Positions 42,992 through 51,223 of a stretch of DNA of 64,000 nucleotides are shown here, one piece after another. The position numbers were made by a program, and so were the translations under genes. Each line of letters begins with the position of its first letter. The first letter of the stretch is position 1. The notes below the pieces were generated by a model. That model ran no database searches. It was given only the letters and a program-made list of their open reading frames with translations, and had not been told where the DNA came from. The stretch comes from Cryomorphaceae bacterium (lineage in GTDB: Bacteria > Bacteroidota > Bacteroidia > Flavobacteriales_D > SKUL01). The stretch covers positions 1 through 64,000 of the forward strand of contig REDV01000102.1 of assembly GCA_007695365.1 (NCBI GenBank). The letters are read 5' to 3'.

Positions 42992-42999
42992 CAAAAGTA
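42992..42999 (-). promoter_or_regulatory. Promoter -7 box of the esterase gene
   Basis: TACTTTTG on the minus strand matches TAnnTTTG exactly and is 7 bp from the ATG at 42984, implying a leader of only a few nucleotides or none. Confidence 0.5.
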
Positions 43000-43020
43000 G
43001 GTGATTGGTTTGGATCTGTT

Positions 43021-43197
43021 CTATTGGCCCGATGCGCGGAGTTTTTCAAGCATTTCATGGTACACTTCGCGCTGTGCTGAAAAATGCATTTCCTTTCCGT
43101 AGTTACAAGTGTTGCGGGCATCGGTAATCAGCTTATCCACAAAGCGAATTCGCGCTTCAATCCAATCAATCATTTGCTGTAGTTCCTTTTTCGACAT
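43021..43197 (-). CDS. Small conserved-looking protein, helical
   Basis: 58 residues (MSKKELQQMI to LRASGQ), strongly charged and probably coiled coil. I use the ATG at 43197; a GTG at 43203 adds two residues. It begins 12 bp after the mltF stop on the same strand and is probably co-transcribed. I do not recognise a family; composition and the tight spacing suggest a real gene. Confidence 0.6.
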   Translation of the reverse strand: MSKKELQQMIDWIEARIRFVDKLITDARNTCNYGKEMHFSAQREVYHEMLEKLRASGQ

Positions 43198-43208
43198 GGC
43201 CACGCTGA

Positions 43209-44669
43209 TTAGCTGATTAATTCCTGGTAATGGCGGTATCGCTTAAGAATTTTGTCTACGTATTCCACCGGCTCCTCACAGCGGCAGTAGCCGTACCTTA
43301 CCCACTCGCTGTCGCGAAATGGGTCTTTGGACTTATTCCGCAAGAAGTAATTCACGTGGTTGTGCCATATGCTTGAATCACCACCGTGCTGCTCTGTGAG
43401 GTTGCGGGCGTCAATCACATGGCCCAGACCTACGTTGTATGACGCCAGCACAAACTTTATGCGCTCCTCGTCGTCGGGAATCTCATTTTCCCAATAGGTG
43501 TTGAGCCACATGAGATATTGAATACCGGCTTTGATATGGGCTTCAATGGACGATGAACTGTCAACTCCGAATTGCGCCGCAGTTTGCGGCATAAGCTGCA
43601 TCAGGCCAAATGCCCCGGCCCACGACCGGGCCCGCGGATTGAATTGTGATTCCTGGGCAATTTGTGCGGCAATCAGCCTCCAGTCCCACCCAACCAGGTA
43701 GCTGAATTTTTGAATCAGATCATCATATGGACTGATGCGACCGCCGCTCATGGATGCAAACTCGCTCTGGTAGCGGGCAGTTTGTGTTTTGGGGCTGTGG
43801 TAGTATTTATGCTTCAGGATGGCCATATGCGGACTGGTGCGCATCATATTGAGCCAGTTGTTGAGGGAGCGAACAAGCAGTCGGCTTTGCTTGCGGCAGG
43901 CCCAGGCAATTTTTTGCGGAAAGCTGATGGCCATGCTTACATCAATGTTGGGGTAGTATCCCTGATTGAGTTGGGCAATATGCTCGTCTGCAACGGTGAA
44001 GTCAATGGTTCCCTCGGAAACCATTCTTATCAGCCGCTCAGGGTCCACATCACCGGGAGCTTCCATAATGTTGAGCGAGGCCCCAATCTCATCACTAAGG
44101 CTTTGCAGACGTTTGTAGTACGAACTGTTTTGGTGCACAAACACATTTCTTCCGGCAAGTTCAAGGGGGCTTTTTAGTAGCTCTTCATCATGTCTGTTGG
44201 TGGGTTTTCGTTGCACCAATACTTGCTTGGAGTAGAGGTAAGGGTCTGTAAAGGCCAGCGTTTCGGAGCGCTCTCTGGTAACGGTGAGATTGCAAGCCAA
44301 TAAATCCACAGAGCCGGAAAGCAGTTCTTCAAAAATGGTATTGACGTCCCTGGCAATTCTTATTTCCAGCTCAACTCCAATACTTGAAGCATAAGCACTC
44401 AGGAGTTCGTATTCAAACCCCATTGCTTCACCCCGATAGAGAAAATAGGAATGGCTGCTGCTCATGGTAAGCACTACTAATTTACCCCGCTGAATAATAT
44501 CGTTGAGGTCTTGCAGCTCGGGTGCGTACCCGGCCTCTTGCCAGTAGGCTGTTATATCATCCCTGTCAGCAGGAGGTGAGCAAGCCAGAAAGAGCGCTAA
44601 AAACAGGTACCATACCTGTTTGCGATATGTAGGGCTATCCGTAAACATGTGCACAGGAATAGCATGCAA
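43209..44669 (-). CDS. mltF: Membrane-bound lytic murein transglycosylase F-like lipoprotein
   Basis: 486 residues. Lipobox LFLAC near residue 30. Residues about 55-290 are an SBP_bac_3-like solute-binding domain (LVVLTMSSSHSYFLYRG, LLACNLTVTRERSETLAFTDPY). Residues about 310-450 are an SLT/lysozyme-like domain with the catalytic Glu in QESQFNPRARSWAGAFG and LMQLMPQTAAQFG. It cleaves peptidoglycan glycan strands by transglycosylation. Two nearby ATGs (44669, 44648) are possible starts. Lipid-anchored. Confidence 0.92.
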   Translation of the reverse strand: MHAIPVHMFTDSPTYRKQVWYLFLALFLACSPPADRDDITAYWQEAGYAPELQDLNDIIQRGKLVVLTMSSSHSYFLYRGEAMGFEYELLSAYASSIGVELEIRIARDVNTIFEELLSGSVDLLACNLTVTRERSETLAFTDPYLYSKQVLVQRKPTNRHDEELLKSPLELAGRNVFVHQNSSYYKRLQSLSDEIGASLNIMEAPGDVDPERLIRMVSEGTIDFTVADEHIAQLNQGYYPNIDVSMAISFPQKIAWACRKQSRLLVRSLNNWLNMMRTSPHMAILKHKYYHSPKTQTARYQSEFASMSGGRISPYDDLIQKFSYLVGWDWRLIAAQIAQESQFNPRARSWAGAFGLMQLMPQTAAQFGVDSSSSIEAHIKAGIQYLMWLNTYWENEIPDDEERIKFVLASYNVGLGHVIDARNLTEQHGGDSSIWHNHVNYFLRNKSKDPFRDSEWVRYGYCRCEEPVEYVDKILKRYRHYQELIS

Positions 44670-44708
44670 CCTGCTTATACGTTTAAAACGCCCAGTAAGT
44701 TACCTCAA

Positions 44709-44738
44709 CAAAAAAGGAGCTCTTTTCAGAACTCCTTT
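44709..44738 (-). terminator. Terminator of the T9SS cargo gene at 44760
   Basis: Minus strand: AAAGGAGxTCT pairs with AGAxCTCCTTT (44713-44738) with a small loop, followed by T residues. It begins 22 bp after the stop at 44760. Confidence 0.7.
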
Positions 44739-44759
44739 ATCCATGTTTTGGTTCAGCGG

Positions 44760-45548
44760 CTAGCGCTTAACAAATTCGTCTGTGCTGCCGTCGTAGGTGA
44801 TGTAGTAGGTGTTCCGGGAAAGGTTGGAAATGTCAATGGCTGATCCGAACCCACGCTTTACAATCTGACCGTAAATATTGTAAACCTCAAAAGATGTTTC
44901 GTTGCTAAACAGAATTTTCTGTGCCCTGCGATCGTAGTCGTAGGTTACGGCAGGTTTGTTGGAAATCATCGAAGCAGTTTCGGATACGCGATATCCTACA
45001 TTGGGATTGTTTTGCACTACGCGGTATTCATTCTTTCCTGAAACGGTGGGCACCTTAAACTCGTAGGTGTTTTCGTTGGAAGTGCCTTTGCCGATTACCT
45101 CACCAACCTTCACCCATTTGTTCCACTTTTTCTGCTGTACGATGTAAGGGAGTGATCCTTGCTCATTGACGGTGGTCCAGCGAAGGATTTCGTCATCACC
45201 TATTGAGATATCCTTCACTTCAAAGGTAGGCATGGGCTGCAGTGCTCCGGGGTTAATCACCTTGGGCTGGCAGTCGTCGCGGTGCTTGATTTTCACCACT
45301 ACGTCATCGCCCAGTTCAAAACCAAAAACACTCAGGTCAACCTCAAAGGCCTCTGAGTTTATTTCATCCGAAGTTACCTGTCCGTTTACCGTTACTTCGT
45401 AGGTGCAAAAACCTACACCAGAGCCGGATTTTCCGTTGAGAACATAGATGTTGCGGAGTTGGTACTGTCCTTCAATTACAATGACAGCAGCGTGGGTTGT
45501 TGCGGCCATCACAATCAAAGCCGCGCCAAGGAGTATTAGTTTTTTCAT
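44760..45548 (-). CDS. Secreted protein with C-terminal T9SS-like domain
   Basis: 262 residues from the ATG at 45548, with signal peptide MKKLILLGAALIVMAATTHA. In-frame upstream starts are less plausible. The middle region is beta-rich (YQLRNIYVL, VGFCTYEVTVNG); the last 75 residues resemble a short T9SS sorting domain (FSNETSFEVYNIYGQIVKRG, DISNLSRNTYYITYDG, EFVKR). Three Cys suggest one disulphide. Cargo of unknown function. Promoter box at 45585-45592, terminator at 44709-44738, so a single-gene unit. Confidence 0.75.
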   Translation of the reverse strand: MKKLILLGAALIVMAATTHAAVIVIEGQYQLRNIYVLNGKSGSGVGFCTYEVTVNGQVTSDEINSEAFEVDLSVFGFELGDDVVVKIKHRDDCQPKVINPGALQPMPTFEVKDISIGDDEILRWTTVNEQGSLPYIVQQKKWNKWVKVGEVIGKGTSNENTYEFKVPTVSGKNEYRVVQNNPNVGYRVSETASMISNKPAVTYDYDRRAQKILFSNETSFEVYNIYGQIVKRGFGSAIDISNLSRNTYYITYDGSTDEFVKR

Positions 45549-45584
45549 GTTGGTCAGCAGGTTTGCAAACTTTTGAATCGAGCC

Positions 45585-45592
45585 CAAAGATA
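45585..45592 (-). promoter_or_regulatory. Promoter -7 box of the T9SS cargo gene
   Basis: TATCTTTG on the minus strand, an exact TAnnTTTG match, 36 bp before the ATG at 45548. Confidence 0.5.
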
Positions 45593-45644
45593 ATAAAGTA
45601 CCACATAATATCCAGTTCTCTCGGTGTACTTATCTTTCGACAGC

Positions 45645-46229
45645 TCATTTTTGATCGAGAAATCGTGAGCTTGCCCGTTGTAATTCCGGAAAAAAGCGCT
45701 CAAAATGGGCACCGAGCTCTTCGTAGTGAACCTCCAGCAATTCTACCGCTATGTGCATGTTATTGGGGAACCTGCTACGCCTCGACATTCCGGCAAAAAC
45801 CGTATTGAGCGCCTTCATGTCTCGGTAGTTAACCAACCAGTTGTGCGCCTTCATGTAATGATAGAACCTGCGGCTTTTTTCAGGCATTCGGGGCTCAAAG
45901 GTATCGAGCAGTCCATGGCAGTTGTGGGCAAAGTGCTCCAGTGCCTGCTCGTGAAACTGATTCCATTTCGCACCCAAAAAATGGTCGAAATATATGTCGA
46001 GCGCAACACCTGCGTACTTTCTTAACACCGGTCTGAGCAGCTTTCTGGCATTTTCGGTTTCAGGGTGGTGGTCGGTGAAGCCATCAATAAAATGGTGTAA
46101 TTCAATGCCGCGACGTACACCGTGACTGAAGTGCATGCTTTCTTTACGGCGAATGCCATCGCCAATAAAGTTTCCACAGAGAATTTGCTGGTCGTTTCCC
46201 GACAGGTATATGTGCGCGAGGTAGTTCAT
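45645..46229 (-). CDS. acpH: ACP phosphodiesterase (AcpH-like)
   Basis: 194 residues from the ATG at 46229 (MNYLAHIYLS), the family N-terminus; an in-frame start at 46259 would add 10 residues. Conserved metal-binding HD-like residues: HIYLSGND, GDGIRR, ELHHFIDGFTDHHP, DIYFDHFLG and FAHNCHG. The enzyme removes 4'-phosphopantetheine from acyl carrier protein. Divergent from the histidine kinase, sharing a dyad promoter. Confidence 0.85.
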   Translation of the reverse strand: MNYLAHIYLSGNDQQILCGNFIGDGIRRKESMHFSHGVRRGIELHHFIDGFTDHHPETENARKLLRPVLRKYAGVALDIYFDHFLGAKWNQFHEQALEHFAHNCHGLLDTFEPRMPEKSRRFYHYMKAHNWLVNYRDMKALNTVFAGMSRRSRFPNNMHIAVELLEVHYEELGAHFERFFPELQRASSRFLDQK

Positions 46230-46295
46230 GCAGGGCCATGCAGACAGCCACGAGGCCATTGATCACAATTTGATTCACGAAGGGCCGCTGTTTGC

Positions 46296-46316
46296 CTTAT
46301 CTTTCGCAAAGATAAG
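46296..46316. promoter_or_regulatory. Bidirectional dyad promoter between acpH and the histidine-kinase gene
   Basis: CTTATCTTT (46296-46304), CGC, AAAGATAAG (46308-46316): a perfect 9-3-9 inverted repeat ending 2 bp before the ATG of the kinase gene. Each arm holds a TATCTTT -7 core, one per strand: TATCTTTC on the plus strand and TATCTTTG (46314-46307) on the minus strand. It could serve both divergent genes or bind a dimeric regulator. Confidence 0.55.
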
Positions 46317-46318
46317 AC

Positions 46319-47389
46319 ATGGCAAACAAGCGTAGTTTATATTGGGTCATGCAGCTGAGTGGCTGGTTAGTCTACATCCTGATTCTTGCGTTGTGGACAG
46401 TTCTCACCGGTCAGTTTGAGCTTCCTGTATTGAAGGTGTGGGCCACAGTATTCACAGTGGGTATTGTTACCAGTCACGGATTCCGGGCCATTGTTCTGGT
46501 TTTTCACTGGTTGCGGTTTCGCTTTTACCATGCTATCTGGCGATTGTTTTTGATGTCGGTTTTGCTCGGCTTTGCTGCAGCTTCATTGCATGCGGTGGTT
46601 TCAGACTTGTTTTTCCCCGAAATAAAACGGCTTGTGGCTTGGCCCTTCTTTGACCTCGTACAACTTACGCTGGCCTATGCACCGCAGCTTTTCATTTGGT
46701 CGTTGCTTTATTTTGCTTGGAACTATCTGCGAAACTACGAAAGAGAAGAAGTGAAGAATCTGCGGCTGGAAGCCAGCAAGCGCGAAATCGAGCTGAGCAA
46801 CCTCAAATCACAGCTCAACCCGCACTTTATGTTCAATGCCATGAACAGCATTCGCGCGCTTATTGATGAAAATCCCGAACTTGCCAAGAAATCGCTGACA
46901 CAACTTTCGGCTATTCTGCGCAATACATTGATGGTAGGGAAACAGCCTTTGGTTCCTCTTGAAAACGAACTGCGGGTGGTAAGAAATTACCTCGACCTTG
47001 AGCGTATTCGCTATGAAGAGCGCCTGGAAGTGAGCTTTGATATTGATGATAGCCTGTTTAACGTTCTGATTCCGCCCTTGATGTTGCAAACCCTTGTAGA
47101 AAACGCTGTAAAGCACGGTATTTCTCAATTAGTTAAAGGCGGGCAGATTAAACTTGCTGCCCGCCAACAGGGCGATGGTTTTTATATCAGTGTGAGCAAT
47201 ACCGGTGTTTTAAATAGTACAGAGTCGGCCGATACCGGAATTGGACTGGCCAATACGCGCAAGCGACTCGCCTTACTTTTTGGCGATGATGCCAGGTTCC
47301 AAATTCAGCAATCCGCAGATGGGGTAGAAGCCAGAATTGAATTTTTCAATCGAAAAACAATACATCCTTATGAAAACATTGATCATTGA
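46319..47389 (+). CDS. LytS/YehU-type sensor histidine kinase
   Basis: 356 residues. Four transmembrane helices (about 12-32, 42-64, 76-100, 112-135) form a membrane sensor with no large extracellular domain. Phospho-acceptor His169 lies in LNPHFMFNAMNSIRA (His_kinase family). The ATP-binding N and G boxes are VENAVKHGIS and GIGLANTRKRL. It autophosphorylates and passes phosphate to the LytTR regulator encoded next, whose gene overlaps its 3' end by 20 bp. ATG 2 bp after a perfect dyad. Confidence 0.95.
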   Translation: MANKRSLYWVMQLSGWLVYILILALWTVLTGQFELPVLKVWATVFTVGIVTSHGFRAIVLVFHWLRFRFYHAIWRLFLMSVLLGFAAASLHAVVSDLFFPEIKRLVAWPFFDLVQLTLAYAPQLFIWSLLYFAWNYLRNYEREEVKNLRLEASKREIELSNLKSQLNPHFMFNAMNSIRALIDENPELAKKSLTQLSAILRNTLMVGKQPLVPLENELRVVRNYLDLERIRYEERLEVSFDIDDSLFNVLIPPLMLQTLVENAVKHGISQLVKGGQIKLAARQQGDGFYISVSNTGVLNSTESADTGIGLANTRKRLALLFGDDARFQIQQSADGVEARIEFFNRKTIHPYENIDH

Positions 47390-48101
47390 TGATGAGCGTC
47401 TTGCCCGTAAAGAGCTTATGAGCTTACTGACCAAACATCCCGAAATAGAGGTGGTGGGCGAGTGCCAGAATGCAGACGAAGCCACCGATATGATTGATAA
47501 GCTCCAACCTGATTTGATCTTCCTCGACATCCAAATGCCGGGTAAATCGGGATTTGATTTACTCAACGATCTGGAATACGTTCCGCGGGTCATTTTTGTG
47601 ACCGCTTATGACGAGTTTGCCCTCAAGGCCTTTGAGGTGAATGCGCTGGATTACCTGATGAAACCGGTAGAACCGCAGCGTCTTGGTTTGGCTATCGAAA
47701 AAGTACTGAACGATTTGGAAGAAGCCGAAACACCACCCAATCAGCCCACTGTGCGAGATGGTGTGCTTCGATCTTCAGACCAGATTTTTTTGAAAGACGG
47801 CGAAAAATGCTGGTTTGTAACCCTGGGAGATGTGCGCCTATTCGAATCTGAAGGTAACTATGTAAGGGTGTATTTCAATCAATTTAAACCCCTGATCCTG
47901 AAATCTCTCAATAATCTTGAGAAAAGACTTGACGGCCGTGACTTTTTTCGGGTAAACCGCCGCCACATGGTCAATTTACGGTGGATTGAAAAAGTAGAGC
48001 CCTGGTTTAATGGAGGCTTACAACTTACGCTTCAAAGTGGCGACAAGGTTGAAGTCTCACGTCGGCAAACCTCCCGATTCAAGGAGCTCATGAGTTTGTA
48101 A
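47370..48101 (+). CDS. LytTR family response regulator
   Basis: 243 residues from the ATG at 47370, overlapping the kinase gene by 20 bp. The receiver domain has the phospho-acceptor Asp53 (FLDIQMPG) and the Thr/Lys switch (VTAYDEFA, MKPVEP). The LytTR DNA-binding domain is at about 140-243 (ESEGNYVRVYF, FFRVNRRHMVNLRWIEKV, LQSGDKVEVSRRQ). Cognate partner of the kinase; targets unknown. Confidence 0.96.
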   Translation: MKTLIIDDERLARKELMSLLTKHPEIEVVGECQNADEATDMIDKLQPDLIFLDIQMPGKSGFDLLNDLEYVPRVIFVTAYDEFALKAFEVNALDYLMKPVEPQRLGLAIEKVLNDLEEAETPPNQPTVRDGVLRSSDQIFLKDGEKCWFVTLGDVRLFESEGNYVRVYFNQFKPLILKSLNNLEKRLDGRDFFRVNRRHMVNLRWIEKVEPWFNGGLQLTLQSGDKVEVSRRQTSRFKELMSL

Positions 48102-48199
48102 CAACTTGGTGTTAATTTCTGCCCAATGTAAAATTCGTTTGTCTGTAACGGACATAGGTTGGTCTAATCAAGTGGGCTTTCTGCCGAAAAGCACTTTAC

Positions 48200-48664
48200 A
48201 TGAACAACCAATTTTCGGACATTGACGTACAATTGGTCAAACGCACAGCTATGGAGATTTTGTACAGAGAGCCGACTAATGTTACCCCGCTCATCAGTTT
48301 TAATCCTGAGTCCGGAGACTTCATTATTCAAGGAAGAAGCATTCCTGAAAACGCGGAGATGTTTTACTCATCTATCCTGGGCTGGCTCGATTGCCTTTGT
48401 CAGGACCCACCCTTAAAAATTGTCCTCACAGTTGAGCTCGAATTTCTCAACATTGCCTCCTCCAAAAGACTCCTCTTTGTATTGTATCGACTCCTTGAAG
48501 CTCGATCCAAAGGTTGCCGTGTGATGGTGCGATGGTGCTACGACCGACGCGATGAAGACATGCTGGAGGTAGGAAAAGACTACTCCCAAATGGTGTCCGA
48601 TATTCCTTTCGAATTTTTGGTGTACGACGCCATTCAGCTCCATCCCAACCGAAAAGTGAGCTGA
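48200..48664 (+). CDS. DUF1987/SiaC-family regulatory phosphoprotein
   Basis: 154 residues. The signature matches DUF1987: TPLISFNPESGDFIIQGRSIPENAEMFYS, then LDCLCQDPPLKIVLTVELEFLN and a long amphipathic C-terminal half. In Pseudomonas, SiaC is phosphorylated on a conserved Ser/Thr and binds a diguanylate cyclase. Here Ser in GRSIPEN is the likely site by position. No SiaA/B/D partners are adjacent. It stands alone between the LytTR regulator and the OmpH operon; role inferred from family only. Confidence 0.82.
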   Translation: MNNQFSDIDVQLVKRTAMEILYREPTNVTPLISFNPESGDFIIQGRSIPENAEMFYSSILGWLDCLCQDPPLKIVLTVELEFLNIASSKRLLFVLYRLLEARSKGCRVMVRWCYDRRDEDMLEVGKDYSQMVSDIPFEFLVYDAIQLHPNRKVS

Positions 48665-48740
48665 TTTTCTCCTTTCACGTCATTTTTTTTCAGGTTACCC
48701 GAGTACTTTATTGCATAGACCTGCTTTGGGTTGAAACACC

Positions 48741-48748
48741 TATTTTTG
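48741..48748 (+). promoter_or_regulatory. Promoter -7 box of the OmpH-like operon
   Basis: TATTTTTG matches TAnnTTTG exactly, 18 bp before the ATG at 48767. No TTG at the ideal distance upstream; TTG at 48711-48713 is 27 bp away. Confidence 0.45.
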
Positions 48749-48766
48749 CCCGAAATTTACCGGCTT

Positions 48767-49414
48767 ATGAACAAAATTAATCTCGGGCTCAACGTAGTGC
48801 TGCTCCTTGCGGTGGCTTACCTCTTTTTCCGATCTGCACCCGATACACCGCAGGAAACCGATGCGGCAGACGCAGAAGCAATTAAAACGCTTGCAGTAGA
48901 TACCCTTCTTCAACCCGATGACGGTTTGCCTGTTGCCAAAGGGGCACGTATCGTGTTTGTAAATGCCGAAACCCTCAATGAGGAGTACCAGTTTATTGTG
49001 GATAAGTACGAAGAGCTTGAGAAAGAGCAGATGCGCATCGAAAAGCAAATAGAGCGCAAAATGAGGGCCGCCGAAGAACGTTACCTGGAGCTCGAAAGTC
49101 AGGCGCCCACCATGACACAATCTCAATTGGAGCAGGCTCAAATCGAACTTCAGGGACTGCAGCAGGACATTGCCCAGTTTCAGGAGCGAGCTGCCAGCGA
49201 TTTTCGCAAAAAAGAAGCCCGCGCACAGGAGCAGTTCTTTAAAAACATCCGCGAGTACCTGAAGGATCTGAACGAAGATGGCCGGTACGATTACATTCTT
49301 ACCTATCAGGTAGGGGGGCAATTGTTGCTTGCCAACGAGGGGCTTGATATCACACGTGATGTAGTGGATGGTCTCAATGAGGCCTACAGCAAGAAGAAAG
49401 CGTCCAAAGAGTAA
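48767..49414 (+). CDS. OmpH/Skp-like periplasmic chaperone, membrane anchored
   Basis: 215 residues from the ATG at 48767; a TTG 12 codons upstream is a less likely start. Residues 5-22 are a hydrophobic anchor (LGLNVVLLLAVAYLFF). After a short linker, ARIVFVNAETLNEEY is the OmpH beta strand, followed by a long coiled coil (about 75-165, EELEKEQMRIEKQIERKM) and the returning C-terminal strand (YDYILTYQVGGQLLLANEGLDITRDVV). It belongs to the family of chaperones for outer-membrane proteins. First gene of a three-gene operon. Confidence 0.88.
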   Translation: MNKINLGLNVVLLLAVAYLFFRSAPDTPQETDAADAEAIKTLAVDTLLQPDDGLPVAKGARIVFVNAETLNEEYQFIVDKYEELEKEQMRIEKQIERKMRAAEERYLELESQAPTMTQSQLEQAQIELQGLQQDIAQFQERAASDFRKKEARAQEQFFKNIREYLKDLNEDGRYDYILTYQVGGQLLLANEGLDITRDVVDGLNEAYSKKKASKE

Positions 49415-49422
49415 AGCCTGCA

Positions 49423-49971
49423 ATGGTCATTGCCGATCAGAAAAAACGCGAGAATATTGCTGAGTACATATTGTACATGTGGCAATTGGAAGATTTGTTG
49501 CGTTCCATTGAGCTTAATCCGGATGCGGTGGGAGCCATTGCAGAACAGTTTGATTCGTACGGCGATGCCGTGGTGGATGCCGCTGCAGACTGGTACCGCA
49601 ATATGATTCGGCAAATGAAGTCCGAAAAGATTGAGCAAGCCGGGCACCTGCGCGAAGTACAGGATATTGTGATAGAGCTGTTCTACCTTCACAATACCTT
49701 GCTTAACATCTCCAAAGACAAAACCTACCAGCAGCTTTATGCCGACGCAGCAACTCACCTGCAGGAGCTGCGAAAACGAAGTGGGCGCGTTTCCAACGAG
49801 GTGGAAATGATGTTCAATGCACTTTATGGGCTGTGGCTTCTGCGCTTACAAAAAGCGCAGATTGCCGAAGAAACAGAAACGGCCATGGCCAGTATCAGTA
49901 AGCTCACAGCCTTCCTTGCGGCCAAATACAAGCAGATGAAGTCCGGCGAAATGGATTTCTCACACAATTGA
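49423..49971 (+). CDS. DUF4924 family protein
   Basis: 182 residues, all-helical, no signal peptide. The N-terminus (DQKKRENIAEYILYMWQLEDLLR) and the central ELFYLHNTLLN motif fit DUF4924, a cytoplasmic Bacteroidota family with no known function. It begins 8 bp after the OmpH-like gene and 31 bp before the AlbA_2 gene. Confidence 0.85.
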   Translation: MVIADQKKRENIAEYILYMWQLEDLLRSIELNPDAVGAIAEQFDSYGDAVVDAAADWYRNMIRQMKSEKIEQAGHLREVQDIVIELFYLHNTLLNISKDKTYQQLYADAATHLQELRKRSGRVSNEVEMMFNALYGLWLLRLQKAQIAEETETAMASISKLTAFLAAKYKQMKSGEMDFSHN

Positions 49972-50002
49972 ACCACAGCTCTGGCGTTGCTGTTGCTAAC
50001 GT

Positions 50003-50650
50003 ATGCATCCCATTGAACGACTCATAACAGAGGGCGAACACCAACAGCTCGACTTTAAATTTCAGGTGAATGATGCGCGAAAAATTGCGCGTTCCATGGT
50101 GAGCTTCGCCAATACCGACGGCGGCAGACTCCTCATAGGTGTAAAAGACAACGGTAAAATTTCCGGTATTTCATCAGAGGAAGAAATCTACATGATTGAA
50201 ACCGCATCGCACCTCTACACCGATCCAGAGGTGGCATTTACACCCGTAATCTGGGATATCGAAGATAAAACGGTGCTTGAAGTGATCATCGCGCCATCAA
50301 TGCTTCGTCCACACAAAGTAAAGGAGTCAGATGGCTCGTTCAAAGCTTATTACCGCGATGGAGACAGGGTGCTCGAAGCGAATGGTGTGATGGAGCGTTT
50401 GTGGAAAATGGACAAAAAGCGAAAAGGTGAAAAACTTGCCTTTTCAAAACCTGTTCAGAAGCTGCTCGACCGCATGAGGCGCAAAGGTCCTGTGGGTTTT
50501 GGTTTTGTGCGTCAGGTACTTCGGTTAAGCCCTGCCGAAACAGAGCAACTACTTGCGAGCCTTATACAGTGGGAAGTGATAGAGATGAAGCCTGGCGAGC
50601 GAGGGTACAGGTTTCAGTTATTGCCAGGAGCTGATCAGGAGCTGGATTAA
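50003..50650 (+). CDS. AlbA_2 (Schlafen-like) domain protein
   Basis: 215 residues. Residues about 8-130 are a Schlafen/AlbA_2 domain (EHQQLDFKFQVND, MVSFANTDGGRLLIGVKDNG, HLYTDPEVAFTP). A winged-helix-like C-terminal region follows (about 145-205). Such proteins are usually ATP-binding or nucleic-acid-binding regulators. Last gene of the OmpH operon; its stop overlaps the convergent MOSC gene by 4 bp. Confidence 0.82.
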   Translation: MHPIERLITEGEHQQLDFKFQVNDARKIARSMVSFANTDGGRLLIGVKDNGKISGISSEEEIYMIETASHLYTDPEVAFTPVIWDIEDKTVLEVIIAPSMLRPHKVKESDGSFKAYYRDGDRVLEANGVMERLWKMDKKRKGEKLAFSKPVQKLLDRMRRKGPVGFGFVRQVLRLSPAETEQLLASLIQWEVIEMKPGERGYRFQLLPGADQELD

Positions 50651-51222
50651 CTTTTTAGAGGAACCCAAATCTCAACGGCATCACCCACGTGTACCTTACC
50701 GGGTTTTTCCACCCAGCCAACCAATCCCCGGCCATTCGCCGCAGCCTTCGAAAACGCAACCTGGAGTTTTTTTTGCAATGCTTTTTCGGCTGCTGCGTGT
50801 GGATGATGACAGGGTTTGTTCTCTCCGTACACTACCAGCACAGGGCCGGCTAATTCTCCGTGAAAAAATTTCAGCAACGACAGCGACGGGAGTTGAGTCA
50901 GCTTCTCAACCCCTTCAATCAACAAATTGGCTCCGGCCCATTCGGGTAGCATTTTTTCAAGGCCCATTCGTTTGGCAATGTCATCCAGCTCTTCCACGCT
51001 CAATGCCGACCATTGCCTATTGTTTCTGATAGCTGTACCTTTTGGATAAAGTTTCTTTTCGCGGCTGCCGCTTGGGCGCGATATTCCGGCGTGTCTGTCG
51101 CCAGGAATGCCTTCTATTTCAAAGGTAAGTTCAGAAAACGGCGCTGTGATGAATTCCTCGGGCTTGGTTGTTGTGTAGAGTCCACGAACTATTCCGTTTT
51201 GAGGCAACTTTTCCCAATCCAT
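50647..51222 (-). CDS. MOSC domain protein
   Basis: 191 residues. The MOSC signature is seen in EGIPGDRHAGISRPSG, a central basic-aromatic region and the Cys of GENKPCHHPH, the proposed molybdenum-ligand Cys. MOSC domains bind Mo cofactor or sulfur carriers. It lies immediately after kdsA (1-bp gap) on the same strand. A MoaA gene is elsewhere in this window, but no direct link is shown. Confidence 0.83.
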   Translation of the reverse strand: MDWEKLPQNGIVRGLYTTTKPEEFITAPFSELTFEIEGIPGDRHAGISRPSGSREKKLYPKGTAIRNNRQWSALSVEELDDIAKRMGLEKMLPEWAGANLLIEGVEKLTQLPSLSLLKFFHGELAGPVLVVYGENKPCHHPHAAAEKALQKKLQVAFSKAAANGRGLVGWVEKPGKVHVGDAVEIWVPLKS

Positions 51223-51223
51223 A

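Noticed and set aside
48740-49423. Minus-strand frame covering the OmpH-like gene
   Set aside because: The plus-strand frame has an anchor, OmpH strand and coiled coil. The minus frame has none of these.
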